Origin: Flavobacteriales bacterium
Lineage (GTDB): Bacteria; Bacteroidota; Bacteroidia; Flavobacteriales_D; Crocinitomicaceae
Direction: 5' to 3'
Assembly: GCA_947462255.1 (NCBI GenBank)
Contig: CANHOA010000009.1
Coordinates: forward strand, 1 to 64,000
Length of the DNA stretch: 64,000 nt
A program made the position numbers and the translations under genes. Below, piece after piece: positions 15,879 to 24,408 of the stretch. The notes under the pieces are model-generated. The model was not told the DNA's origin. It made no database searches and worked only from the letters and a program-made list of their open reading frames with translations. Positions within the stretch are counted from its first letter, which is position 1. Each line of letters starts with the position of its first letter.

Positions 15879-16900
15879 TAGAAGATGTTGGGTTAGAACC
15901 CGAAGATGAATTATTTGAACATCATCGATTTAGTGCAGATCCGGGCCAAGACCTACTTCGTATTGATAAATTTTTATTAGATCGAATTCCGAATACATCA
16001 AGAAACAAAATTCAAGTTGCAGCAAGGAACGGCAATGTATTAGTGAACGGCACTGTTGTTAAACAAAACTACCGCGTAAAGCCACACGATATTATTTCAA
16101 TAGTGATGCCCTATCCAGTGAGGGAAATTGAACTCATTGCGCAAGATATTCCCATTCAAATTGTTTACGAAGATGAAACCCTTGTTGTTGTCAATAAATC
16201 GGTTAATATGGTTGTTCACCCTGGCTATGGTAATTATTCTGGCACATTACTCAACGCCTTGATTTTTCATTTTAATAATTTGCCTTCCATGCCAAAAAAC
16301 TATTATGGAAGACCCGGACTTGTGCATCGAATAGATAAAAATACCTCCGGTGTTTTATTAGTTGCAAAAACAGAAGATGCCCTAACCCACTTGGCAAAAC
16401 AGTTTTACGATAAAACAACCGAAAGAACATATTGGGCATTAGTTTGGGGAGATGTAAAAGAAGGCGGGACAATTACAAAGCATGTAGGAAGATCCATAAA
16501 AAACAGAAAAGTAATGGCCGTCTTTCCAGATGGCGATACTGGCAAACATGCCGTTACTCATTATTCGGTATTAAAAAATTATGGTTGGGCAAGCTTACTC
16601 GAATGCCGACTTGAAACAGGCCGAACGCATCAAATTCGAGTGCATTTACAATCAATTGGTCATCCACTCTTTAATGACCCAGAATATGGGGGAAATAAAA
16701 TTTTACGCGGACCAAATACAAGTTCCCATAAAAAATTTATTGAATCTTGCTTTGAATTGCTTCCTGGACAAGCACTTCATGCGAAAACATTAGGGTTTAT
16801 ACATCCTGAAACAAAGGAAAAAATGGCCTTTTCTTCGGCCTTAAACGAAGGTATGGAAACTTTAATTCAACGTTGGGAGGGATATACAATGGTAAATTAA
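15875..16900 (+). CDS. RluA/RluD-family pseudouridine synthase
   Basis: 341 aa from a GTG start that overlaps the upstream TGA (GTGA). An S4 RNA-binding domain covers about residues 28-90, followed by the catalytic domain with HRIDKNTSG at 151-159, where Asp154 is the catalytic residue. GRTHQIRVHL further on is the second conserved family motif. Enzymes of this family isomerise uridines in 23S rRNA (RluD: helix 69) or tRNA; S4-containing members of this length are usually RluD-like, but the target site cannot be read from sequence alone. Cytoplasmic. Last gene of the PASTA operon. Confidence 0.9.
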   Translation: MIEDVGLEPEDELFEHHRFSADPGQDLLRIDKFLLDRIPNTSRNKIQVAARNGNVLVNGTVVKQNYRVKPHDIISIVMPYPVREIELIAQDIPIQIVYEDETLVVVNKSVNMVVHPGYGNYSGTLLNALIFHFNNLPSMPKNYYGRPGLVHRIDKNTSGVLLVAKTEDALTHLAKQFYDKTTERTYWALVWGDVKEGGTITKHVGRSIKNRKVMAVFPDGDTGKHAVTHYSVLKNYGWASLLECRLETGRTHQIRVHLQSIGHPLFNDPEYGGNKILRGPNTSSHKKFIESCFELLPGQALHAKTLGFIHPETKEKMAFSSALNEGMETLIQRWEGYTMVN

Positions 16901-16911
16901 TTTTTTTTTTT

Positions 16912-16919
16912 TATTTTTG
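16912..16919 (+). promoter_or_regulatory. Bacteroidota -7 box (TATTTTTG)
   Basis: Perfect TAnnTTTG, 40 bases before the ATG of the PorE-like gene, directly downstream of a 12-T tract that may act as an UP-like or bent element. Confidence 0.55.
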
Positions 16920-16959
16920 TTAGCCTTATTAAATTTTAACTGCATTTTAAAACCAATTT

Positions 16960-19110
16960 ATGAAGACAATAATACTAATCACCATTATCAATTTAGCGTG
17001 TTTTACCGTTTTAAATGCTCAGGCAGTTGTTCCTAAATATATTTCTGAAGCTGTCAAATCATTTGACGGTGGGCGTTATTTTGAAGCTTTACCAAAGTTA
17101 CAGGCGGCCTATACAAAATTAGGCGTTAAGGGTAAAAGCATTTCGCAAAAAGGCGATATGGCGTTTAAAGTGGCAGAATGCTACAGAAGCATGGAGCAAT
17201 ATGACAAAGCAAATGAGTGGTATGGTTCGTCTATCGAATTAAAATACTACGAAATTCAACCTTCGCTTTATTTTTGGCAAGCTGAAATGCAGCGAATGAT
17301 GGGTCAATTTGATAATGCCATTAAAAATTACAGAGAATATAAAAAGCGAAAGTCGGCAAGTGATCTTTCTCATGATGTAGAATCGGCAATTAAGTCTTGT
17401 GAGATGTACAAAGATTTCGATGCCGAGGAATCTCGTTTTGTCATTAAATGCGAGGTGAAATTAAATAAAAAAGAATTTGATATGGCCCCTTCTTTCGTCG
17501 ATAAGAAAGGTGCTTCATTAGTATTTGGAACAAGTAGAGAAGATATTACCTCAACAGCAAGAGATCCTATTACTGGTGAAAAATACATGGATTTATGGAC
17601 GGCGGAATTTGACGCAAAAGGAGCGCTAATTAATTTTAAGAGCATTGATAATAATATGCTTATCAATACAGCCGATAATGAAGGAACGGGATGTATGGAT
17701 TCAAAGTTTAAAACACTTTATTTCACAAGATGCCCTACGAAAGCTAAATTTAATTTAGGATGTGATATTTGGAAAGCTGATAAAATTGGTGGTGATGAAT
17801 GGGAAAATGTCACTAAAATCACCCTTAAAACCAATGATACTATATCTGTTGGTCACCCATGTATTACTGCAGATGGATTGATGTTGATTTTCGCAAGTGA
17901 TATGCCTGGTGGAATGGGCGGTAGAGATTTGTGGTACGTCATGTATGATAAAAAGAATAAGGTTTGGGACTCTATTCCTAAAAACATGGGGAAAGAGATT
18001 AATACAACTGGAAATGAACTGTTTCCGTCAATGGGACCTAATGGTAAGCTTTATTTTGCTAGTGATGGTCACCCAGGCATTGGTGGACTTGATATTTTCT
18101 ATGCTACTAGAATTAATATGAATGAAGAAAACACAAAGGAAAACCCAGCTAAATGGGAAAACCCTACCAATATGATGTACCCAATTAATTCTACTGCAAA
18201 TGATTATGCTATGGCAGATTTTGATGGTACTAAAGGCTACTTCACTTCCGAAAGAAGAATTGGAACCAATAAAGAATATACGCCTGATATTTGGAGTTTT
18301 TCTATTCCACCATTACTTTTTGATTTACGTGTAGTGGTATACGAGGCAGGAAAAAAAGTTAAAAAACTTTCCGATGCAAAAGTTGTTGTGACAGGATCAG
18401 ACGGAAGTCTTTGGGAAGGGTTAACCAATGAGAAAGGTACAACGATTAAATGGGACAAGAAACAAGATGGAACACGCTATATCAATGGTGAGGTTAGTTA
18501 TTCTGTTATTGCATCAAAAGATAAGTATTTTGAAAATAATAAAGGAGCAAAATGCACCACTGTTGGTTTAGATAAAAACCAAAGTTTTTTATTAGAAATA
18601 CCTCTTTTACCTAAATATGAACTTAGGACACCAGAAATTAGATATTATTTAGACAAGTGGACCTTTGTAGATGACAATTCCATTAAATCAACTGACTCAT
18701 TAAAGTTTTTAGATAGTCTACTTACTAATTATCCAGACATTACAATTGATTTGTACTCGCATACAGATGCTAGAGCAACAGATAAACATAATCAAGCTTT
18801 GTCAGAAAACCGCGCAAAAGCAGTATATGTATATCTAGTAGACAAAGTAGGTATTGATCCAAGAAGAATAAAGCCTTCAGGTAAAGGTGAGTCTTCTCCT
18901 GCTAAATGGATCGATGAAAGTGGAGTGGAGGTAATTCTTACAGAGGAATATATTAATCAGTTTAAGGTAAGTGACAACGAAAAATTTGAAAAATTACACC
19001 AAATTAATCGTAGAACAGAGGTTAAAATTACCAGTGAAAATTTTAATCCCCAGACAGCACCCCCTGCTGATCCAATGTGGAAAGTATTTACTGACCCATT
19101 GCCTCGATAA
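16960..19110 (+). CDS. PorE-like OmpA-family protein (TPR, PD40 propeller, CRD-like, OmpA)
   Basis: 716 aa with signal peptide (cleavage near LNAQA, residue ~22). Domains in order: TPR-like helices (~30-125); a PD40/WD40-like propeller (~165-440) with repeated PSMGPNGKLYFASD-type blades; a carboxypeptidase-regulatory-like beta domain (~450-540); and a C-terminal OmpA peptidoglycan-binding domain (~565-680; YSHTDARATDKHN...LSENRAKAV). This order is that of PorE, a T9SS component that tethers the machinery to peptidoglycan in Porphyromonas. Many Bacteroidota carry several such paralogues, so assignment to PorE itself is tentative. Monocistronic: own promoter box and a strong terminator. Confidence 0.83.
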   Translation: MKTIILITIINLACFTVLNAQAVVPKYISEAVKSFDGGRYFEALPKLQAAYTKLGVKGKSISQKGDMAFKVAECYRSMEQYDKANEWYGSSIELKYYEIQPSLYFWQAEMQRMMGQFDNAIKNYREYKKRKSASDLSHDVESAIKSCEMYKDFDAEESRFVIKCEVKLNKKEFDMAPSFVDKKGASLVFGTSREDITSTARDPITGEKYMDLWTAEFDAKGALINFKSIDNNMLINTADNEGTGCMDSKFKTLYFTRCPTKAKFNLGCDIWKADKIGGDEWENVTKITLKTNDTISVGHPCITADGLMLIFASDMPGGMGGRDLWYVMYDKKNKVWDSIPKNMGKEINTTGNELFPSMGPNGKLYFASDGHPGIGGLDIFYATRINMNEENTKENPAKWENPTNMMYPINSTANDYAMADFDGTKGYFTSERRIGTNKEYTPDIWSFSIPPLLFDLRVVVYEAGKKVKKLSDAKVVVTGSDGSLWEGLTNEKGTTIKWDKKQDGTRYINGEVSYSVIASKDKYFENNKGAKCTTVGLDKNQSFLLEIPLLPKYELRTPEIRYYLDKWTFVDDNSIKSTDSLKFLDSLLTNYPDITIDLYSHTDARATDKHNQALSENRAKAVYVYLVDKVGIDPRRIKPSGKGESSPAKWIDESGVEVILTEEYINQFKVSDNEKFEKLHQINRRTEVKITSENFNPQTAPPADPMWKVFTDPLPR

Positions 19111-19116
19111 CTTATT

Positions 19117-19146
19117 AAAAGCGTTCTTCGGAACGCTTTTTTTTTT
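19117..19146 (+). terminator. Rho-independent terminator with UUCG loop
   Basis: AAAA, stem GCGTTC/GAACGC, cUUCGg loop, then ten T; seven bases after the stop of the PorE-like gene. The T tract runs straight into the promoter box of the next gene. Confidence 0.92.
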
Positions 19147-19147
19147 G

Positions 19148-19155
19148 TATCTTTA
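19148..19155 (+). promoter_or_regulatory. Near-consensus -7 box (TATCTTTA) abutting the start
   Basis: Seven of eight positions match TAnnTTTG; only six bases separate it from the ATG at 19162, suggesting a leaderless or nearly leaderless transcript. Confidence 0.45.
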
Positions 19156-19161
19156 ATTATC

Positions 19162-20307
19162 ATGTCCGTGTTAATTAAAGAAGACTACATTCATTATTTA
19201 TGGAAAATGAAATTGCTTACCCTGTATAAATTCACGGGTAAAAATGATAATCATATTGAAGTAATTGATGTTGGTATACATAATCAGCAAAACTCAGGCC
19301 CTGATTTTTTAATGGCTAGTATCCGGATAAATGATGTGGTTTGGCACGGTCATGTGGAGATACATGTTATGGCATCAGATTGGTACAAGCATCAGCACCA
19401 CAAAGACAAAAGCTATGACAATGTGATATTACATATCGTTTACAAAGATGATAAACCAGTTGTTCAGAATGGTATTTTAATTCCGACAGTTGAAATTTTA
19501 GATGGGTTCGATTGGGTACATTATTCCAACTACCTTAATTTCTTTCAACATCGTACAGCCATCTTATGTTCCCGTGATTTACAAGGAGGATACTTAAATG
19601 AATACAAACAGCAACAGCGAAAAGTATTCTTTGAGCGTTTAGAACGAAAATCATATGTAAGGCCAGGCACATTTCATCATGATATTTTTAATAAACTTGT
19701 CGCTCGTGTTTTTGGCGGTAATACAAATGGTGATCATTTTGAAGCGCTGCTCGCGAGAGATACTGAACAATTAAAAAATCAGAATAATTCAGTACAATTT
19801 CCATTGAAAATAAATAAAGTAGCGCCCCAATGGTCCATACTATCCGTCAGCGAGCTAGATTGGGTAAGAAAGGGGCATCGACCCCAAAGCAATGCAAGTA
19901 AGAGACTCGTTGAATGGCAATTATTTTTAAAAAATTATAGAATTGAAGAAGAGATTGCCTACATAGGACGAAAAATCGATATTACAGCTACGATTATGAG
20001 ATTAAAAAGTAAGCTAAAGGGCAAGCATTCAAACTTCATAATCGATAATTTAATCATTAATGCATTGCTTCCCTATCTTTATCGATGTTCAATACTAAGC
20101 ACACAAACAGTAGATTCTTTAGAATGGATTAAAATCTATCAAAATTTACCCGCAGAAGACAATAAAATAACCCGAGAATGGCAAAAAACGGGGTTGGAAA
20201 TAAAAAACGCCTATGAAAGCCAAGCCTGTTTAGAAATTTATCAGCAATTTTGCATACGAAAACAATGTTTGACTTGTCAAGTAGGTAAAAAAATCTTGTG
20301 TAAATGA
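19162..20307 (+). CDS. DUF2851 family protein
   Basis: 381 aa, no signal peptide or membrane segment. The N-terminal third (residues ~1-140) carries the conserved DUF2851 core: EDYIHYLWKMK, then NSGPDFLMASI, then WHGHVEIHVMASDWYKHQH, with several His/Asp residues that could bind metal or act catalytically. The C-terminus ends in a cysteine-containing stretch (CIRKQCLTCQVGKKILC). The family is nearly confined to Bacteroidota and has no established function. The stop overlaps the ATG of the PspC gene by four bases. Confidence 0.85.
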   Translation: MSVLIKEDYIHYLWKMKLLTLYKFTGKNDNHIEVIDVGIHNQQNSGPDFLMASIRINDVVWHGHVEIHVMASDWYKHQHHKDKSYDNVILHIVYKDDKPVVQNGILIPTVEILDGFDWVHYSNYLNFFQHRTAILCSRDLQGGYLNEYKQQQRKVFFERLERKSYVRPGTFHHDIFNKLVARVFGGNTNGDHFEALLARDTEQLKNQNNSVQFPLKINKVAPQWSILSVSELDWVRKGHRPQSNASKRLVEWQLFLKNYRIEEEIAYIGRKIDITATIMRLKSKLKGKHSNFIIDNLIINALLPYLYRCSILSTQTVDSLEWIKIYQNLPAEDNKITREWQKTGLEIKNAYESQACLEIYQQFCIRKQCLTCQVGKKILCK

Positions 20308-20543
20308 AACGCCTCATACAAAAAATTACTTTTTTCTTTGAAATGCAATCTTACGGCGTTTGTGGATGGATTGCAAGAAAAATTGGGATTAGCACCTATA
20401 AAGTAAGGTTAGGATTTATTTATTTTTCATTTTTAACATTTGGTTCACCTGTTTTACTTTATTTAGTTCTGGCTTGGATTCTTGAGCATAAGCATTATTT
20501 TAAATTACAACGTAAAAGAAAAACATCAATTTGGGAAATATGA
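20304..20543 (+). CDS. Small PspC-domain membrane protein
   Basis: 79 aa. The middle matches a single PspC domain: GVCGWIARKIGISTYKVRLGFIYF followed by a hydrophobic segment ending LVLAWIL. PspC proteins are inner-membrane proteins; the stress-response role known for enterobacterial PspC cannot be assumed here. Its ATG overlaps the DUF2851 stop (ATGA) and its TGA overlaps the ATG of the reductase gene, so the three genes are translationally linked. Confidence 0.8.
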   Translation: MKRLIQKITFFFEMQSYGVCGWIARKIGISTYKVRLGFIYFSFLTFGSPVLLYLVLAWILEHKHYFKLQRKRKTSIWEI

Positions 20544-21424
20544 TTGTTTTAATTACAGGTAGTAATGGCCTTTTGGGACAAAAAATTGTAAAGCAATTAC
20601 TAAATTCCGGGGTTCCATTTATAGCAAGCTCTCAAGGAGAGAATCGTAATCCAGATTGTCCTCAAGAGGCTTATCGAAAGATGGACATATCTTCACATGT
20701 GGAAATTAGCACTGTTTTTCAAGAAATAAAACCAACACATGTTATTCATACTGCCGCGTTAACGAATGTAGATTATTGCGAATTAAATCCGGAATTATGC
20801 TATTCTTTAAATGTAGCTGCCACGTTAATAGTAATAAATGAGGCATCAAAAATAAATGCCCATTTTCAATTGCTTTCTAGCGATTTTATTTTTGATGGAG
20901 AAAATGGCCCGTATTCAGAAACGGATGCCCCTAACCCACTAAGTCACTATGCCAAATCCAAATGGCAGGCAGAGCAATTATTGCATTTGGGTTCTTACAA
21001 AAACTGGTCAATCGTTCGAACGATTATTGTTTATGGACAGGGGCATAATCTTTCGCGATCTAATTTAATTTTATGGGCCAAGGAATCTTTATTAGCACAG
21101 CAAGAAATCTCAGTCATAGATGACCAATTCAGAGCGCCAACTTGGGCTGATGATTTAGCGTGGGCATGCATTAAAATTTGTCAAGAAGGAAAATTAGGTG
21201 TTTATAATGCCTGCGGACCAGAAACGCTTTCGATTTATGAAATCGTATTGCGTATCGCAACTTTTTATAAATGCGATAAAAATTTAATAAAAAAAACAAA
21301 CAGCAAAGACCTAAATCAAGCGGCTATAAGACCTCCAATGACAGGGCTGGTATTAACAAAGTCCTTCAATGAATTTGGATATAGCCCCAAATTTTTAGAA
21401 GAAACACTGAAGCTTTTAGATTAA
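20540..21424 (+). CDS. RmlD-like NAD(P)-dependent sugar nucleotide reductase (SDR superfamily)
   Basis: I chose ATG 20540 (overlapping the PspC stop as ATGA) over a TTG nine bases upstream; it gives 294 aa. The N-terminal nucleotide-binding motif TGSNGLLGQ lies at 6-14. SSDFIFDG (113-120) is the RmlD-type active-site strand and Tyr137-x-x-x-Lys141 the catalytic pair. The fold and motifs match dTDP-4-dehydrorhamnose reductase-type enzymes, but no other rhamnose genes are nearby, so the true substrate is open. Cytoplasmic. Third gene of the DUF2851 operon. Confidence 0.82.
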   Translation: MIVLITGSNGLLGQKIVKQLLNSGVPFIASSQGENRNPDCPQEAYRKMDISSHVEISTVFQEIKPTHVIHTAALTNVDYCELNPELCYSLNVAATLIVINEASKINAHFQLLSSDFIFDGENGPYSETDAPNPLSHYAKSKWQAEQLLHLGSYKNWSIVRTIIVYGQGHNLSRSNLILWAKESLLAQQEISVIDDQFRAPTWADDLAWACIKICQEGKLGVYNACGPETLSIYEIVLRIATFYKCDKNLIKKTNSKDLNQAAIRPPMTGLVLTKSFNEFGYSPKFLEETLKLLD

Positions 21425-21440
21425 TTATACAAAAAAATAA

Positions 21441-21448
21441 TATCTTTA
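21441..21448 (+). promoter_or_regulatory. Near-consensus -7 box (TATCTTTA)
   Basis: One mismatch to TAnnTTTG; 43 bases before the permease ATG in the 67-base gap between reductase and permease genes. Confidence 0.4.
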
Positions 21449-21491
21449 GCACTTATAAAAACAGTTTTCGCAGGAAAAAATTTACATAACC

Positions 21492-22961
21492 ATGAAAAAA
21501 TTATTCAATAAAAAATCAATCCCTCTTTTATTACAAGAAGCGCAAGCTAATGAACACGGATTAAAAAAGACACTTGGTATGTGGTCTCTAATTGCTTTAG
21601 GGATTGGTGCAATTATTGGCGCTGGATTATTTGTAAATACTGGAAGAGCCGCCGCAGAAGCTGCTGGGTCTGGTGTTACACTATCGTTTGCGGTTGCTGC
21701 TATCGGTTGCGCATTTGCTGGTTTGTGCTATGCAGAATTCGCATCCACAATTCCGATTGCAGGAAGTGCCTATACCTATTCTTATGCAACGCTAGGAGAA
21801 ATAGTAGCATGGATTATTGGATGGTCTTTGGTAATGGAATATGCATTGGGAGCGGCAACGGTATCTATTGCTTGGAGTGAATACCTGAATAATCTCTTGG
21901 GCGGAGCCATTCCCTATGAATGGTGTCACTCGCCATTTGAACATAAGGTAGTTGGCAAGTCAACTATAAATGGCATCATGAATTTACCCGCTCTATCCAT
22001 TTTGGCGATACTTACTTTATTATTGATTAAAGGGACGCAAGAATCTGCTATCATTAATGGTATTATGGTTTTTATAAAGGTTGCTATCGTTTTGATTTTT
22101 ATCGTTGTTGGTTGGAGCTATATCAAACCCGAAAACCATACTCCTTATTTAATTCCAGAAAGCACTATCGGGCATGAAGGCATTTTTAAATGGGGTTGGG
22201 GCGGCGTTCTCGGCGGAGCAGCTATTGTCTTTTTTGCTTTCATCGGTTTTGATGCCGTATCAACAGCCGCCCAAGAAGCAAAGAATCCCAAAAGAGATAT
22301 GCCTATAGGTATCCTGGGCTCATTAATTGTATGTACTATCTTATATATTTTATTCGCGCATGTATTAACTGGAATAGCACATTGGTCAGAGTTTAGTAAA
22401 GGTGGAGCGGGCGGAGAAGCTTCAGTTTCATATGTTATAAAAAAAATGGTGGGTTTTGAATGGCTTGGGACTAGTGTTAACATTGCCATATTAGCAGGAT
22501 TTTCATCTGTAATATTAGTGATGTTAATGGGACAAACACGCGTGTTTTATTCCATGTCCAACGACGGATTACTTCCTAAACTATTTTCGGTTTTACACCC
22601 CAAATTCAAAACCCCCTATAAATCAAACTTGATATTATTACTAATGGTAGGTGGTTTTGCTGCATTTATACCAGGTAGTGTTGCAGGAAACCTTACTTCT
22701 TTTGGTACTTTATTTGCCTTTGTAATTGTTTGTGCGGGAATAATCATGATGCGAAAAAACTTTCCACAATTAGAGCGACCGTTTAAAACACCTTTGGTGC
22801 CCTTAGTTCCAATATTAGGAATACTAGTTTGTTTAGCAATGATTGTAGCACTAGATCTAACTACCTTATCAGTAGCTGCGGTTTGGATGTTAGTTGGCCT
22901 TCTTATTTATTTTGGGTATAGTAAACATCACAGTAAGTTACGAAACGATGCCGAAAAGTAA
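21492..22961 (+). CDS. APC-superfamily amino acid permease
   Basis: 489 aa, with about twelve strongly hydrophobic segments. The start of TM1 carries the family signature GIGAIIGAGLFVNTG, and the TM6 region has FFAFIGFDAVSTAAQEAKNP, both typical of the cationic amino acid transporter branch of the APC superfamily. It should import amino acids across the inner membrane by proton or exchange coupling; the substrate is not readable. Preceded by its own near-consensus box and not tightly linked to the next gene (45 bases). Confidence 0.9.
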   Translation: MKKLFNKKSIPLLLQEAQANEHGLKKTLGMWSLIALGIGAIIGAGLFVNTGRAAAEAAGSGVTLSFAVAAIGCAFAGLCYAEFASTIPIAGSAYTYSYATLGEIVAWIIGWSLVMEYALGAATVSIAWSEYLNNLLGGAIPYEWCHSPFEHKVVGKSTINGIMNLPALSILAILTLLLIKGTQESAIINGIMVFIKVAIVLIFIVVGWSYIKPENHTPYLIPESTIGHEGIFKWGWGGVLGGAAIVFFAFIGFDAVSTAAQEAKNPKRDMPIGILGSLIVCTILYILFAHVLTGIAHWSEFSKGGAGGEASVSYVIKKMVGFEWLGTSVNIAILAGFSSVILVMLMGQTRVFYSMSNDGLLPKLFSVLHPKFKTPYKSNLILLLMVGGFAAFIPGSVAGNLTSFGTLFAFVIVCAGIIMMRKNFPQLERPFKTPLVPLVPILGILVCLAMIVALDLTTLSVAAVWMLVGLLIYFGYSKHHSKLRNDAEK

Positions 22962-23006
22962 TTTCTTCGCGATAAAATAATTCAAAAAATTATCGTTTAG
23001 CAATTT

Positions 23007-23867
23007 GTGACTAATGATCCCCCTTTATATGTTTCTCCAAGGAGCCGAAAAGGGGTTGCATTCTTCTTTTTTATTTGTTTAATAATCATTTTCCTTCCAA
23101 GAATTGTCCGGTCATTTAACAAGCCATTGAAAATAACTATTTCTACATCGAAGATTGCGGATTTTGAAAAACGCAGAAAGGAATATGATCAAAAGACATC
23201 GTACGTTAAAAGCGGAAATAGATATAAAGTGCCTCCGCTGCGATTTGACCCAAATAAATATGAAAAAGTAGATTGGTTGAAACTTGGGCTTTCTGAAAAA
23301 CAAGTAAATGTCGTTTTGAAGTTTACGCGAAAAGGAATCTACTCCAATGAGGACTTACAAAAGATTTTTGTGATTCCAGCCGTTTTATTTACCCTGATGA
23401 AGGATTCTACTTTCTACCCATGCAAACCAATCGCTAATAAAATTGAAAAATCAAAAGTCCCAATAGTTAATGTTGAAATTGATTTGAATACGGCTTCTGA
23501 GAGTGAATTATTAGTGATAAAAGGCCTAGGTCCTTACTTTGCAAAAGCTATATTAAAGTACCAAAACGAATTAGGAGGATTTGTTAGAAAAAGCCAACTT
23601 ATGGAAATCTACAAAATGAATTCCGAAACTTACGATAAGATTACCCCCTACTTAAAAATCGACCCTTCAGATGTTCGGACCATGAATATAAATGAAGTAA
23701 CTGTTGAGGAACTGAATGCTCACCCCTACTTAAATTGGGGTCAAGCGAACTCTATCATTAAAATACGAATGCAAAAAAATGGATTCAAAGATCTTAATGA
23801 GATAAAACAATCACATTTAATTAATGAAGAAACATTCGAAAAACTACTTCCTTACTTATCTTTGTAG
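23007..23867 (+). CDS. Membrane-anchored helix-hairpin-helix (ComEA-like) protein
   Basis: 286 aa from a GTG start. One N-terminal membrane segment (~16-35) is followed by helix-hairpin-helix units; the clearest is IDLNTASESELLVIKGLGPYFAKAILKY (given in parts: IDLNTASESELL, GLGPYFAKAI), with flanking degenerate copies. This resembles the DNA-binding part of ComEA, which binds incoming DNA during natural transformation. No other competence gene is adjacent, so a DNA-uptake role is only suggested. Its end contains a perfect promoter box for apt. Confidence 0.8.
   Translation: MTNDPPLYVSPRSRKGVAFFFFICLIIIFLPRIVRSFNKPLKITISTSKIADFEKRRKEYDQKTSYVKSGNRYKVPPLRFDPNKYEKVDWLKLGLSEKQVNVVLKFTRKGIYSNEDLQKIFVIPAVLFTLMKDSTFYPCKPIANKIEKSKVPIVNVEIDLNTASESELLVIKGLGPYFAKAILKYQNELGGFVRKSQLMEIYKMNSETYDKITPYLKIDPSDVRTMNINEVTVEELNAHPYLNWGQANSIIKIRMQKNGFKDLNEIKQSHLINEETFEKLLPYLSL
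23857..23864 (+). promoter_or_regulatory. -7 box (TATCTTTG) abutting the apt start
   Basis: Perfect TAnnTTTG inside the last codons of the upstream gene, only four bases (TAGT) before the apt ATG. Transcription from it would begin at or next to the start codon. Confidence 0.6.
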
Positions 23868-23868
23868 T

Positions 23869-24399
23869 ATGACAATTGAAGATAAACTAAGAGAAGCTAT
23901 TCGCGACGTAGAAAACTTTCCTAAGCCGGGTATCTTATTTAAGGACATTAGTCCGATTATGCTGAATCCTATTTTATCGGGTGAGGTATTGGATCATCTT
24001 GTTGATCTTTATGCTGATAAAAATTTAGACGCAATCGCTGGTATTGAAAGTCGTGGTTTTCTTTTTGGTTACCCATTGGCGATTCGTTTAGGACTTCCAT
24101 TTGTATTAATCCGAAAAGCAGGAAAACTACCCTACGATAAAATTTCATATGCATATGACCTAGAATATGGCAATGCTGTAATCGAAATGCACAGTGATTC
24201 CTTAAAACCAGGCGATCGCGTACTCATTCATGATGATCTATTAGCGACTGGAGGTTCCGCTTCAGCAGCGGCGTCACTCATTGAAAAATGTGGCGGTGAG
24301 GTTGCTGGGTTTAGTTTTTTAGTCTGCTTAAGCTTTTTAAATGGCCGAGAAAAATTAGAAAAACATTCCGAAATTATCACTAACTTAATTACCTATTAA
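23869..24399 (+). CDS. apt: Adenine phosphoribosyltransferase
   Basis: Start at ATG 23869 (MTIEDKLREA), one base after the preceding stop codon; the longer frame from 23824 adds 15 residues that belong to the overlapping gene. 176 aa, the usual length. FPKPGILFKDISP (17-29) is the APRT N-terminal signature, and VLIHDDLLATGGSA (118-131) is the PRPP-binding loop. It converts adenine plus PRPP to AMP in purine salvage; cytoplasmic. The acyl-CoA dehydrogenase gene follows after nine bases and is probably cotranscribed. Confidence 0.95.
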   Translation: MTIEDKLREAIRDVENFPKPGILFKDISPIMLNPILSGEVLDHLVDLYADKNLDAIAGIESRGFLFGYPLAIRLGLPFVLIRKAGKLPYDKISYAYDLEYGNAVIEMHSDSLKPGDRVLIHDDLLATGGSASAAASLIEKCGGEVAGFSFLVCLSFLNGREKLEKHSEIITNLITY

Positions 24400-24408
24400 T
24401 CGCTTAAT

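Noticed and set aside
21581-21880. Cysteine/tryptophan-rich forward frame inside the permease gene
   Set aside because: Out-of-frame shadow of membrane-protein codons; no start context and no family resemblance.
22962-23006. Hairpin CGATAA...TTATCG after the permease as a terminator
   Set aside because: The stem is AT-rich and imperfect and there is no T tract after it.
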